A stretch of DNA of 42,557 bases from Flavobacteriaceae bacterium (GTDB taxonomy: Bacteria > Bacteroidota > Bacteroidia > Flavobacteriales > Flavobacteriaceae): NCBI GenBank assembly GCA_947456955.1, contig CANGTQ010000016.1:1-42557 (forward strand). The letters run 5' to 3'. Under the pieces are notes generated by a model, which was given only the letters and a program-made list of their open reading frames with translations, did not search any database and was not told where the DNA came from. The position numbers and the translations under genes were made by a program. The number at the start of each line of letters is the position of its first letter. The stretch's first letter is position 1. Below are positions 25,427 to 34,239 of this stretch, piece after piece.

Positions 25427-26803
25427 ATGAAAGAAGAACTAAAGTTAATTAACTTAACTCCTAACATTGAACAATATCAATTATTTTTCAATACTATTTT
25501 GAAAAGCAATGTAGAAATTGCAATTCGATTAGAAGAAAAATTACATGATTTAAATAAAAAAATTCAAGAATTATCTTTAGAAGATATAACAATAATTGTT
25601 GAGAATTTATTTTGGAAAAACCTAAAAATTTATAATTTAGAGAATACTAAAGGTGAATTTTATTTGCCTTTTAAATACACAAATGTATTTTACGATTTAG
25701 GAGAATCTCCCGAATTATTTCCATTATCTAAATACGACACTCAATTTTTAGATATTGCCAATAAGTATGGAAAAATTCTTTATGAGGATGCCTATAGTGT
25801 CCATTTACTAAACTATAATTTGGTTATTATTCAAGATTACGATTTGGAAAATAATCTATATAAATACGATTCAAAATCAGAAGAGTTAGTTTTTGTCGTT
25901 GATGGAGTTGATGATAGTTTTTTTGAATTTCCAATACGTTTTTCTGAAAACAAATTGTTTTATAGCAACGGTTATGTAAATGAGGATTTTGAGCCACAAA
26001 CTCCATTTTGTTTTGATTCAGGAAAGGTATTCAATGAAGGTCTTGCAGCGGTATGTTTAAATGGAAAATGGGGATATATTAACCATAAAAGTGAAATCGT
26101 AATTGATCTTCAATTTGGTGATGCCAATTCATTTGAAAACGGTTTTGCCAAAGTATTTGAGTTGAATCCAGAATTTCAATCTGAAAAAGGAAATTGGATC
26201 GAAGTAAATAGTTCTAATTACAATAGTAAATTTAATTATCCTGAAGATGTATTTGACAATAATTTTCCCCAATTTCCAAAACAAATTAAGAAACCATTAT
26301 CTGTAATTAGAAAATTACAGAAAAATCGAGAGGAATTTATTGAACAATATCATTTTTACGCATTAGGTTTTGGTAATAATAGTTACAATCTTCCAATTGA
26401 TACAGAGAAATATGGAAAATGGATTACCATAGACAAATTGGGTAACCAAGTAAATAAAGAAATTGCAATCGAGGCTGATTTAGAAATGAAAAATAGAAAA
26501 GCCAGATTAGATGTTTTAGAAAAAGAAGAACGATTCAATTCTTGGTTAAAAAAAATAATTAATCATAGTGATTTAACCTTTTCTGTCCCAGATGATTTAT
26601 TTTTGAATAGAGAATTTGTTATAAAATCCATTCAAGAAAATACAAAGTGTTTTAGACATTTTAGTACTTATTATTCAGATGATGATGAAATCTGTGAGAT
26701 AACTTTTAATTTAAATCCAGATTTATATTATTATTTTTCCAATAGATTAAAGAATATTTTTTTAGACAAATTTAATAAGTTAGAAGAAGAATTACCATTT
26801 TAA
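25427..26803 (+). CDS. WG-repeat protein with SSB-like C-terminal tail
   Basis: 458 residues. Near residue 200 is a WG-repeat unit: GKVFNEGLAAVCLNGKWGYI followed by NHKSEIVIDLQFGDANSFE. Both ends are conserved in the 453-residue paralogue at 32867-34228: LKLINLTPNIEQYQLFF at the start, and near the end NREFVIKSIQENTKCF, then STYYSDDDEICEITFNLN. It ends LEEELPF, an acidic-LPF tip like that of bacterial SSB. No signal peptide, so cytoplasmic. WG repeats are found in many uncharacterised bacterial proteins. The gene lies 13 bases after the phosphatase gene. Confidence 0.78.
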   Translation: MKEELKLINLTPNIEQYQLFFNTILKSNVEIAIRLEEKLHDLNKKIQELSLEDITIIVENLFWKNLKIYNLENTKGEFYLPFKYTNVFYDLGESPELFPLSKYDTQFLDIANKYGKILYEDAYSVHLLNYNLVIIQDYDLENNLYKYDSKSEELVFVVDGVDDSFFEFPIRFSENKLFYSNGYVNEDFEPQTPFCFDSGKVFNEGLAAVCLNGKWGYINHKSEIVIDLQFGDANSFENGFAKVFELNPEFQSEKGNWIEVNSSNYNSKFNYPEDVFDNNFPQFPKQIKKPLSVIRKLQKNREEFIEQYHFYALGFGNNSYNLPIDTEKYGKWITIDKLGNQVNKEIAIEADLEMKNRKARLDVLEKEERFNSWLKKIINHSDLTFSVPDDLFLNREFVIKSIQENTKCFRHFSTYYSDDDEICEITFNLNPDLYYYFSNRLKNIFLDKFNKLEEELPF

Positions 26804-26894
26804 AAAAAAAACAGTAGATAGACTTTTTAAAAAAAAATTACATTAAAATTTAAACAAAATCGAAATAATAAGTAACTTAACTATAAAACTTAAT

Positions 26895-27335
26895 ATGAAA
26901 ACTAATAACGCAATACAAAAAGTAAATATAATTCTTAATCTGATTATTGATGAGCATGTAGCAAAATTCAAAAGATCTAAAGAATTCAAAGTAACTCCTA
27001 ACTATGGTTGTAAAAAATTCTATTTGGATAAAATAGATGGTAGTTACGATAATTCTATTTATAGCCTAATACATTACATAATGTATCAAGAAGGCATATA
27101 TAATAATTTCCTAAATGATTACCAATTAAAAGAATTGGAAATGGTAATTGAAGAATATCCAACATCTATTTATGGACCGAATGAGGAAGAAGATGAAAAT
27201 TATGAAGAAATTCAATATGATTTTTTAGACAAAGTGTATTCAGAAGGGATTTCTTGTGTGGCAAATCGATTACTAAAAGAAGGATTTGCGGTAAGAGAAC
27301 ATTTTATGGATTATCTTGATGATAATGAGGAGTGA
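26895..27335 (+). CDS. Hypothetical protein, 146 residues
   Basis: Unrecognised and strongly acidic in its second half (EEYPTSIYGPNEEEDENYEE). Helices are suggested by IQKVNIILNLIIDEHVAKF and FLDKVYSEGISCVANRLLKE. No signal peptide or membrane span. A ~90-base AT-rich gap separates it from the WG-repeat gene, so it may have its own promoter, though none was recognised. Confidence 0.65.
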   Translation: MKTNNAIQKVNIILNLIIDEHVAKFKRSKEFKVTPNYGCKKFYLDKIDGSYDNSIYSLIHYIMYQEGIYNNFLNDYQLKELEMVIEEYPTSIYGPNEEEDENYEEIQYDFLDKVYSEGISCVANRLLKEGFAVREHFMDYLDDNEE

Positions 27336-27382
27336 TAAATGAATTTTTATTTAAGATTGTCTACTAATTAATTTGTGTAACT

Positions 27383-28546
27383 GTGAATACTAATAGTAAA
27401 ACGCTTCTATATCTTGCCTCAGGAGGATATAAGCCAGAATATGAAGACTTGGCTTTTGACCACCTTTATTTTGTAGATGGAAATAGTAATTTTAAAAAAT
27501 CATACCCTGAAAATCATCCAAAAATTACATTTTTAGGTATGGATGCTTTGTTTGCTATAGATCAGTTAAAATCAAAGCAAGTTAAAATTGATTGTTTAGT
27601 CCTTTTAAATGAGGGCTTATGGCAAGGCGGAGGATCTTATCCTTTATTTTCTGATTTTCTTATAGGGTATTTAAGTCCAATTTTACAAGATGAATACCTT
27701 TTGATTTGTGATTTAAGTTATTACGATTCGAATTTAAATGCAGTAACAAAAATGGATTGGGGGCATAAAATCATAAAAACCCTCAAATCTGAAGACAATG
27801 GTTATATTAATCCACAGCTATTTACTTCTCACAGACAATTTTCACAAGATGAAGCATTTGGTGATATGTTTTATATGGAAAAATCGCGTAAAGTAACCCC
27901 TCTAAATTCTATAAATTCAGATGAGAAAATTGAAATAGTTCATGGAAGTATATGGGAAGATGAAGATGATTTAGATTTTATAGGTTTAAACTTAAGATCA
28001 AAACACCAGTTGGTTGGTAAAGCAAACGGTAGGCAAAATGTAGTTGATTTTTTTGAAAGCAAACCAAAAGTACACAATATCAAGGAAAAGCAATTTTTAG
28101 AAATTATGGACACTTGTATTAAAAACAATGCGAAACGAGTAGGTTTGGTAGCTTGGAATAACGGAAATTATGAAGAAATAGTAAATTTAATTAATGCTTT
28201 GCCAACAAACAAATTGGAATCGATAAGATTTTATCATCTAAACATAGGAGATTTTGATGATATTTATGCGGTGTATGCCTGCAGTATCATTGACAATTAT
28301 CCAGATTATTTTAATCAGATCAACAATGATAACATGAGATTACTTCAGTTTCAAGAGGTAGTATCGTTAGGCTACGGTCAAGCTATAGAAAAATTATGTG
28401 AAGTGATAACTTTACATACTACAAATAATCCCAACCATTTCTATTTTACACAAATAAAGTTAAAACTAGGTAAATTAAGAATTTACTCACATACTAAAGA
28501 TCAATATATTCAAGGACTTATCCGAATGACAGAAGAAATGTCCTAA
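27383..28546 (+). CDS. Rossmann-like hypothetical protein, long paralogue
   Basis: 387 residues from a GTG start at 27383, the only usable start after an in-frame stop at 27365. The N-terminus TLLYLASGGYKPEYEDLAF followed by DHLYFVDGN resembles the glycine-rich loop and second-strand Asp of SAM-dependent Rossmann folds. Further signatures shared with the minus-strand paralogue are KIDCLVLLNEGLWQGGGSYP, IEIVHGSIWEDEDDLDF and VGLVAWNNGNYEEIVNLI. The last ~100 residues have no counterpart there. Function is unknown; a methyltransferase-like fold is inferred. Its stop codon overlaps the stop of the convergent gene by four bases. Confidence 0.72.
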   Translation: MNTNSKTLLYLASGGYKPEYEDLAFDHLYFVDGNSNFKKSYPENHPKITFLGMDALFAIDQLKSKQVKIDCLVLLNEGLWQGGGSYPLFSDFLIGYLSPILQDEYLLICDLSYYDSNLNAVTKMDWGHKIIKTLKSEDNGYINPQLFTSHRQFSQDEAFGDMFYMEKSRKVTPLNSINSDEKIEIVHGSIWEDEDDLDFIGLNLRSKHQLVGKANGRQNVVDFFESKPKVHNIKEKQFLEIMDTCIKNNAKRVGLVAWNNGNYEEIVNLINALPTNKLESIRFYHLNIGDFDDIYAVYACSIIDNYPDYFNQINNDNMRLLQFQEVVSLGYGQAIEKLCEVITLHTTNNPNHFYFTQIKLKLGKLRIYSHTKDQYIQGLIRMTEEMS

Positions 28547-28788
28547 TTTATTGGAGAATCTAAATTCCAAAAATCAGGTAAGGTTTCGTTTGTCAAAATA
28601 ATTTTATTACCTTCAAATCTCAAGTTTAAGCCAAGTAATCTCATTTGTTCAAGATCTTGGTCAATCAAACTTTCATTTACATTTAGACTTCGTGTTTTTA
28701 GAAAGAAAAAAAGCTCTTGTAGAGTAAGTCCATCTGGATTTTTAAGCAGATGTTGTGCTAAACATATAATTCTAATATTTGGTTTCAT
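28543..28788 (-). CDS. Small winged-helix-like protein
   Basis: 81 residues. The pattern of three helices then a hairpin (ICLAQHLLKNPDGLTLQELF, LIDQDLEQMRLLGLNLRFEG, NKIILTNE) suggests a winged helix-turn-helix, possibly a DNA-binding regulator or an adaptor. It starts four bases after the stop of the 287-residue gene on the same strand, so the two form a unit embedded against the plus-strand genes. The assignment is inferred from secondary structure. Confidence 0.6.
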   Translation of the reverse strand: MKPNIRIICLAQHLLKNPDGLTLQELFFFLKTRSLNVNESLIDQDLEQMRLLGLNLRFEGNKIILTNETLPDFWNLDSPIN

Positions 28789-28792
28789 ATTT

Positions 28793-29656
28793 TTAAAAGG
28801 GATTCTGTATTATATTTTCAAAAAGGATTTGGTCATTTTTATCAACAAAAAACAAAGTAATTTCTATGCTGTTTTTTTCTGCAAATTCCATAATTTTTGT
28901 CAGTTCTTCAATATAGTTTTTACTATACCAGGGAATTACACCAATTTTTTTAACCTCCTTCATCTTTAAATTTTCCAATTTGTCAAAGGGGAAGACTCCT
29001 TTTTCAAACCATTCAATCTTTTTTAACTGCTTAAGAAATGGACTGTATTTTTTATTCAAAGTTAAAAATAACACATCCAAATCAGCTTCATGCTCCCATA
29101 TATTACCATAAATGATTTTAAAATTTGCATTAGGATCATCAAAAACAACAATTTCCCTTCTTCGTTGAAGTAAATAACTTTTTAATGGAAAATTTTCAAC
29201 ATTATTTAATTTTGAAGCAATAACACCAGTTGCTTCAATACTTACAGAACCTAAAATGTTAAACGAACTATTGCTGAAATTCTTTTTATTACACAATGGA
29301 GTAATGTCAGTTTTGCCATAATATCTCGGAGCATAGATGTGATAATAAATATCATTAAGAACAGGCGCTAAATAAGACAAAAAATAACTACCATTTAAGG
29401 GGTAATCCCCAGACCCTTCTCTTAATCCTTCATTTATAGATATGTAACAATCTAATTTGATATTTTTCTGCTTTAAAATAGCAATGGCATCTAAGGCAGC
29501 ACAAGCCATTTTAATGATTATTTTATTTTCAATTTCTTCTTCAAAATTTTTATTATGAATTTTTATATGATAATCAATAAGTATAATTCGATCATATTGA
29601 AAGTGAGAAAAATCCATAGTTTCGATGCCACAACCAAAATAAGCTAGTGTTTTCAT
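28793..29656 (-). CDS. Rossmann-like hypothetical protein, short paralogue
   Basis: 287 residues from the ATG at 29656, chosen over one 12 codons upstream because it aligns with the start of the long paralogue (MKTLAYFGCG with KTLLYLASGG). Shared positions include FQYDRIILIDY, IKLDCYISINEGLREGSGDY, FKIIYGNIWEHEADLDVLF and IGVIPWYSKNYIEELTKIM. GCG in the first loop makes a nucleotide or SAM site plausible. It lacks the C-terminal ~100 residues of the paralogue; the winged-helix-like gene four bases downstream may supply an equivalent. It is the only minus-strand unit within the plus-strand run. Confidence 0.7.
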   Translation of the reverse strand: MKTLAYFGCGIETMDFSHFQYDRIILIDYHIKIHNKNFEEEIENKIIIKMACAALDAIAILKQKNIKLDCYISINEGLREGSGDYPLNGSYFLSYLAPVLNDIYYHIYAPRYYGKTDITPLCNKKNFSNSSFNILGSVSIEATGVIASKLNNVENFPLKSYLLQRRREIVVFDDPNANFKIIYGNIWEHEADLDVLFLTLNKKYSPFLKQLKKIEWFEKGVFPFDKLENLKMKEVKKIGVIPWYSKNYIEELTKIMEFAEKNSIEITLFFVDKNDQILFENIIQNPF

Positions 29657-29737
29657 AAAAACTAAATTTAATTGTAATATGCAAGGTATCATTAAATTTA
29701 AAAAATTAAATTTGAAAAAGTTTAGATTTTAAAATTA

Positions 29738-30411
29738 ATGGTGAAACGCTTCGTAATATTATTGTGCTTTTTTAGTTTTGTGATACCTATCAAAGCGGCA
29801 AAGAATCATACTGAACTACAAATAAATGAAAATTTATTAAAGAGTACTAAAAAAAAATCTTTCAAGAAGCACAATAAAACCATTGTTTTTTTATGGCGCG
29901 AAGAAAAATATAATAAAAAATATAAAACTACGTTTTCAGAAATTTGTATTAATCAATCTTATTGTAAAACGATAACAGACCCAGAAAGAGCAGTTATTGG
30001 TTATATAGCAACTTTTATCGGAAGTGATTGTAATTGGGATGATGAATGTAATGCAGATAGGAGTAATTTAAAGTGTAAACTGTTATCAGCTTTAATATTA
30101 GGTTATCAGTGTTCAGATACTCATTTAGGTTTTCTAAAAAAAAATGGTTTAAAGGGGATTACAAGGCTTCAAAAAGACTTGAAGATTGTTCAACTACGTC
30201 CTACACAGCAACTATTCAAAACACGTTTGAGAAAATGGAACCAACGCATACAAATAACGATTTCTATATCACTGTATACGCCACTGGTATAAATTCAAGA
30301 GAGAATAGATCTTGGTCCTGGAAAGAAATCAATCATTTTATCTTAATAAATAAAAATCAAGTAAAATTGCTGAGTAATAAAACAATATATTTAAAAAAAA
30401 GTAAGCTTTAA
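29738..30411 (+). pseudogene. Exported protein, frame broken at a run of nine A
   Basis: A signal peptide (MVKRFVILLCFFSFVIPIKA) opens a protein of unknown family whose first frame runs to 30292. At 30136-30144 the sequence CTAAAAAAAAATGG holds nine A; after it, the -1 frame is the protein-like one (WFKGDYKASKRLED, then NDFYITVYATGINSRENRSW) and runs to 30411. With ten A, or a -1 slip, one ~223-residue product results. The first frame after the tract is unlike a protein. It may be a mutation, a sequencing error, phase variation, or slippage. Cys-rich middle (NWDDECNADRSNLKCK) suggests disulfides, fitting export. Confidence 0.65.
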
Positions 30412-30462
30412 ATACACCTTTTTGAGCCAACCAAAAATAAAAATCAAATAATAAATAGTTCA

Positions 30463-30750
30463 ATGGAAGATATATCTAAATTAAATTTTGTTTGTGTAGT
30501 TAATAAAAATTGTCCAGCAAACTATAAAAAAACAGGAATAGTGTTTGATTACCACGATACGTTTGCAGTTCCCGACAAGAAAAATGAAACATGCTGTCGC
30601 TATTGTAATTCAGTCTTATTTGAAGAGGTGACTTACTTAAATATCATTAATAAGAAGAAAAGGAAGCACCAACAAAAAATAATACTAGTCATAAGTGCAA
30701 TTTTAATAATAGTGACTTTTATTGTTATATATTTCCTGAAAAATATTTAA
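30463..30750 (+). CDS. Small tail-anchored membrane protein with Cys-rich head
   Basis: 95 residues. The cytoplasmic head holds Cys in pairs (VCVVNKNCPANYKKTG and ETCCRYCNSVLFEE), which may bind zinc. A basic stretch KKKRKHQQK precedes a C-terminal span (IILVISAILIIVTFIVIYFL), which by the positive-inside rule places the N-terminus in the cytoplasm. Family not recognised. It precedes the metalloprotease-like gene by 36 bases. Confidence 0.65.
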   Translation: MEDISKLNFVCVVNKNCPANYKKTGIVFDYHDTFAVPDKKNETCCRYCNSVLFEEVTYLNIINKKKRKHQQKIILVISAILIIVTFIVIYFLKNI

Positions 30751-30786
30751 CCCACGAATTACTTAAATCTTCTTTAAATAGAATAA

Positions 30787-32145
30787 ATGGAACTTAAAAT
30801 AATAGACAATTCAGGTGTAAGAATGAACTTTGAATTTGAGTATAGAAATGTTTTGCCAAAATTAGATTTTAATCAAACAATATCAGAAATAAAGAGTTCA
30901 TTTAAAACCCAATTTCAAAAAGTAGAATCATTATTTCCAAAAGAGGAAGTTTTTTTTCATGTAAACCTTGAACTTGAATCAAGTCATGGAAATCATATTC
31001 TGGGTTTATTTGATGCGGAGCATAGTAGCACTAACATTTTTTATTTTAGAATCTATTATGAAACCATTAAACAATTAATAGATAAAAAAATCTATGCTAG
31101 TGATGAATTTTATGAATACGATGATACAATATTACACGAAATAATCCATGCTGCCGATTATCAATCGATTAGTAAAACAGATGGAGTTGAAGCCATTAAT
31201 AATAAGATAAAAAAAAATGCAGTTTCAGATTCCTATTTTAATTTAAACAATCAGTCGACTCAAAATCCATTTAATTGGACAGTTGTTCATATAATCGAGC
31301 GATTTAGAAATGAGGGTATAGCAGTATTAGGAGAAAAATTACTTGGTGATAATCCGGAAAAAAGCATGATGACTGATATCGAAGAAATCACCAATCAATT
31401 TAAAAATGTTTTGGAATTCTGTATTGAGACCTCTGAATCAATAGATTTAATACATTCATTTTCTCAAAAAAACGAATTATATCAACTTCTTAATAAATCA
31501 AGTAGTCAAGCTTATGTATATGGACACATTATTTTGTTGTTAGTTTTGGCATTGCAAAACGAAGATGAAAAAGAAATAATACTTAATGCTTTAGATTATT
31601 TGTTAGGTGATGTTGATAAAAAACCTTCTCATGAAAATTGTTTAAAAATTCTAAAGTTGGCTATCAATACAGATGTATCAGATTACATAAATGGTCTACT
31701 ATTAGAGCCATTCTACCACCACCCATCAAGCATTATTGACAAACAATTAATTTTAAATTTTTGCACTCACATTCAAGGAGAATCCAATAATGAAGCCATA
31801 CAAATACTCAATGAAAATTCATTTACTACTGTTTATGAGAAGTTTTTGGAGTTGATGAAAATAACAGTAGGTTACCAAATGACTATTGAAGAGTTACAAG
31901 ACTATTCAACTAAATTTAAAATCGAAAACAATTCAGACGACATCAAGAAATGTATTCAATCTCAAGTAGATTATCTAATGCCTTTAGCAGTGAATCAAAA
32001 AAACGAGATTGCGATATGGGCATTGACTTATCTGTTCGACGAAGAAGAACTGATTTATGATTCCATTCCTTTTTTTGGTTACCAAGACGATTGGCTAGTA
32101 TTAAGTGCTGCAATTAGACTAATAAAATCCAATATCAATACTTAG
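30787..32145 (+). CDS. HExxH metalloprotease-like protein with DUF1232-like C-terminus
   Basis: 452 residues. HEIIH (117-121) in ILHEIIHAADYQ is a zinc-protease motif, and RFRNEGIAVLGEKL around Glu176 fits the third ligand of gluzincins (the NEGxA helix), so a working active site is plausible. The middle is helical. The last ~65 residues (YLMPLAVNQKNEIAIWALTY, then IPFFGYQDDWLVLSAAIRL) resemble DUF1232/YkvA domains, which carry a G-Y-x-D-D motif. No signal peptide. It ends one base before the next gene's ATG, indicating tight coupling with the 233-residue protein. Confidence 0.7.
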   Translation: MELKIIDNSGVRMNFEFEYRNVLPKLDFNQTISEIKSSFKTQFQKVESLFPKEEVFFHVNLELESSHGNHILGLFDAEHSSTNIFYFRIYYETIKQLIDKKIYASDEFYEYDDTILHEIIHAADYQSISKTDGVEAINNKIKKNAVSDSYFNLNNQSTQNPFNWTVVHIIERFRNEGIAVLGEKLLGDNPEKSMMTDIEEITNQFKNVLEFCIETSESIDLIHSFSQKNELYQLLNKSSSQAYVYGHIILLLVLALQNEDEKEIILNALDYLLGDVDKKPSHENCLKILKLAINTDVSDYINGLLLEPFYHHPSSIIDKQLILNFCTHIQGESNNEAIQILNENSFTTVYEKFLELMKITVGYQMTIEELQDYSTKFKIENNSDDIKKCIQSQVDYLMPLAVNQKNEIAIWALTYLFDEEELIYDSIPFFGYQDDWLVLSAAIRLIKSNINT

Positions 32146-32146
32146 T

Positions 32147-32848
32147 ATGAATTTCTGCAAAATTAGTTATGGTAATGATAATGAAAATTATCAATTATTT
32201 TTTTATAAAAAAGAGGCAATAGATATTGATTTTTTTAAAAATCAAGTGAATAATGTATTACAATACCAACTCAAATCTCTAATAGGTAACGCTACTTTAA
32301 ATTCGAAATCTCCTTTCTATTGGGTTGAGTCTTGTAAAGAAAAAGTGTGCAATATTGGATATGAACCAGTTAATCAGGAGTCTTATGTGATAGATTATTT
32401 AATCAGTGGAGATACTACTATTCAACTCAATCAAGAGTCGTTAAGGCATACATCCCTCAGAGGGGATAATTGCCATAAAACATTGTTCGAAGTATGTATT
32501 TATTCTCAATTAGATCCTGATACATTATATACTACCTATTTTTTTTCTGAGACTAAAGAAAAACAAGACTTTGAAAAGGTCTTAAATTGTTTTTTGAATC
32601 AAAATGTACTAATAGAAAGCCCTAAAATAGAAGCCTACATTGAAAAGTTAGAAACACAAATGCACCAAAATGGTTTTAAAACAGAAATGTTAACTACCTA
32701 TCCAATTTATTGTGACCACAAGAATAAGTTGTCAAATAATTGGACTACTATTTTAGGAAATGAATTAGTCGAGAGAATTAATAATTACAATCTTCCACAG
32801 CGAAATATTGAGAACATTCCTAATAAAGACATAGAACTTCCTTTTTAA
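32147..32848 (+). CDS. Hypothetical protein with SSB-like C-terminal tail
   Basis: 233 residues, unrecognised. Beta-strand and helix patterns alternate; notable segments are FYWVESCKEKVCNIGYEP and RHTSLRGDNCHKTLFEVC. It ends NIPNKDIELPF, the same acidic-LPF tip as the WG-repeat proteins. It is sandwiched between the metalloprotease-like gene (one-base gap) and the second WG-repeat gene (18-base gap), so the three are probably one transcript. No signal peptide or membrane span. Confidence 0.68.
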   Translation: MNFCKISYGNDNENYQLFFYKKEAIDIDFFKNQVNNVLQYQLKSLIGNATLNSKSPFYWVESCKEKVCNIGYEPVNQESYVIDYLISGDTTIQLNQESLRHTSLRGDNCHKTLFEVCIYSQLDPDTLYTTYFFSETKEKQDFEKVLNCFLNQNVLIESPKIEAYIEKLETQMHQNGFKTEMLTTYPIYCDHKNKLSNNWTTILGNELVERINNYNLPQRNIENIPNKDIELPF

Positions 32849-32866
32849 TTAATACTATTTTGAACT

Positions 32867-34228
32867 ATGCAAAAATTAAAATTAATTGAGCTTAATCCTG
32901 ATTTGGAACTTTGTAAAATATTCTATAAAAATTGCATAGATGCTAACAAAGGAAGATATTCTGAAATATTGGGTTTTTTGGAAAGATTTAAAAAGAACAT
33001 AGACAATCTAACAGAAAAGGAGACCGTTTTTATAAATAATAAACTATTTGATAAGGAGTTTAAATTTTATAATCTCCAAAATGAACAAGGAGATTTACTA
33101 CTACCAATAGTTTACACTTCGGAACAGCCCCTTCAAAATGATAATCTAGTTTGTTTTTCGAAATTTGATGAAGACCAACAATATGATTTAATTGAGACTA
33201 ATGGTCAGATATTATACAATAATGCAAGAGATATCTCGTTATTTGCTAATAACATTATTTTTATACAAGACCAGGATTTAAATCAAAAGCTGTATCAATA
33301 TGATTTAGTATTATCAAAGTTATTACTTATTACAGTACTAGAAAAAAACAAATTATATAGTGAGTTTACCTTTTCAGAAAATAGATTGTATGTAGATAAT
33401 GGATATTACAACGAAAATTTAGAACCTATACCCCCTTTTTGTTTTGATAATGGTAAAGATTTTAGTGAAGGTCTAGCTGCTGTATCTTTAAATGGGAAAT
33501 GGGGTTATATCAACACTTATGGAGAAGTTGTAATTGATTTTCAATTTGGTTATGCTTCATCATTTAAAAATGGTCAAGCAGAAGTGTTAATTTTAGATTC
33601 AAAATTTCAACAACCTAAAGGAGTTTGGATAGAAAAAGAGTGCCATTCAACTTCCGAATCACTAAAATTGAATTTTCCCAAAAAACATTCCATACCACTA
33701 TCATCGGTAAGAAAAAAAGTGCTCTCAGCATCTGAATTAATTCAACAATATTGCAATTTTAGTCTAGTAGTCAAAAATGATAACAGTTTAAAAGCCTATG
33801 GATGTTTAGCCTCAATCAATATTGAAGGAAAGGTAATCAATAAATTAGAATGTCATGGTCAAACAATTCTTAATGAAGATGTTATAAATGAAAATTGCAA
33901 TATAAACGATTGGTTAGAAAAAATTACAAGAGATAGTAATATGATAAATTTTATCCCAGATGAATTATACGTCAATAAACAATTTATAAAACAGGCAATT
34001 CAAATAAATTTGTCAACATTTTATTATTTAAGTGAATTTTATTCAGATGATGAAGAAATATGTGATGTTGCTTTTAAAATCGACTCAAAGTTCAGTTATC
34101 CTTTGTTTTCAGAAAGGCTGAAAGAAAAATATAAAGACCTCTTTGAATGCGAAACAGATGAAATAGAATTAGACACAAGTAACATAGCATTAAAAGATCA
34201 AGAAGACGATTCTGACCTACCATTTTAA
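32867..34228 (+). CDS. WG-repeat protein with SSB-like C-terminal tail, second paralogue
   Basis: 453 residues, same layout as the 458-residue protein: LKLIELNPDLELCKIFY at the start, a WG unit near 200-235 (GKDFSEGLAAVSLNGKWGYI, then YGEVVIDFQFGYASSFKNG) and a conserved end (NKQFIKQAIQINLSTFYYL, FYSDDEEICDVAFKID). The tail is DQEDDSDLPF. The two proteins differ widely elsewhere, so the duplication is old. It is cytoplasmic by absence of a signal peptide. The next gene starts 11 bases on. Confidence 0.78.
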   Translation: MQKLKLIELNPDLELCKIFYKNCIDANKGRYSEILGFLERFKKNIDNLTEKETVFINNKLFDKEFKFYNLQNEQGDLLLPIVYTSEQPLQNDNLVCFSKFDEDQQYDLIETNGQILYNNARDISLFANNIIFIQDQDLNQKLYQYDLVLSKLLLITVLEKNKLYSEFTFSENRLYVDNGYYNENLEPIPPFCFDNGKDFSEGLAAVSLNGKWGYINTYGEVVIDFQFGYASSFKNGQAEVLILDSKFQQPKGVWIEKECHSTSESLKLNFPKKHSIPLSSVRKKVLSASELIQQYCNFSLVVKNDNSLKAYGCLASINIEGKVINKLECHGQTILNEDVINENCNINDWLEKITRDSNMINFIPDELYVNKQFIKQAIQINLSTFYYLSEFYSDDEEICDVAFKIDSKFSYPLFSERLKEKYKDLFECETDEIELDTSNIALKDQEDDSDLPF

Positions 34229-34239
34229 AATAGTATAAT

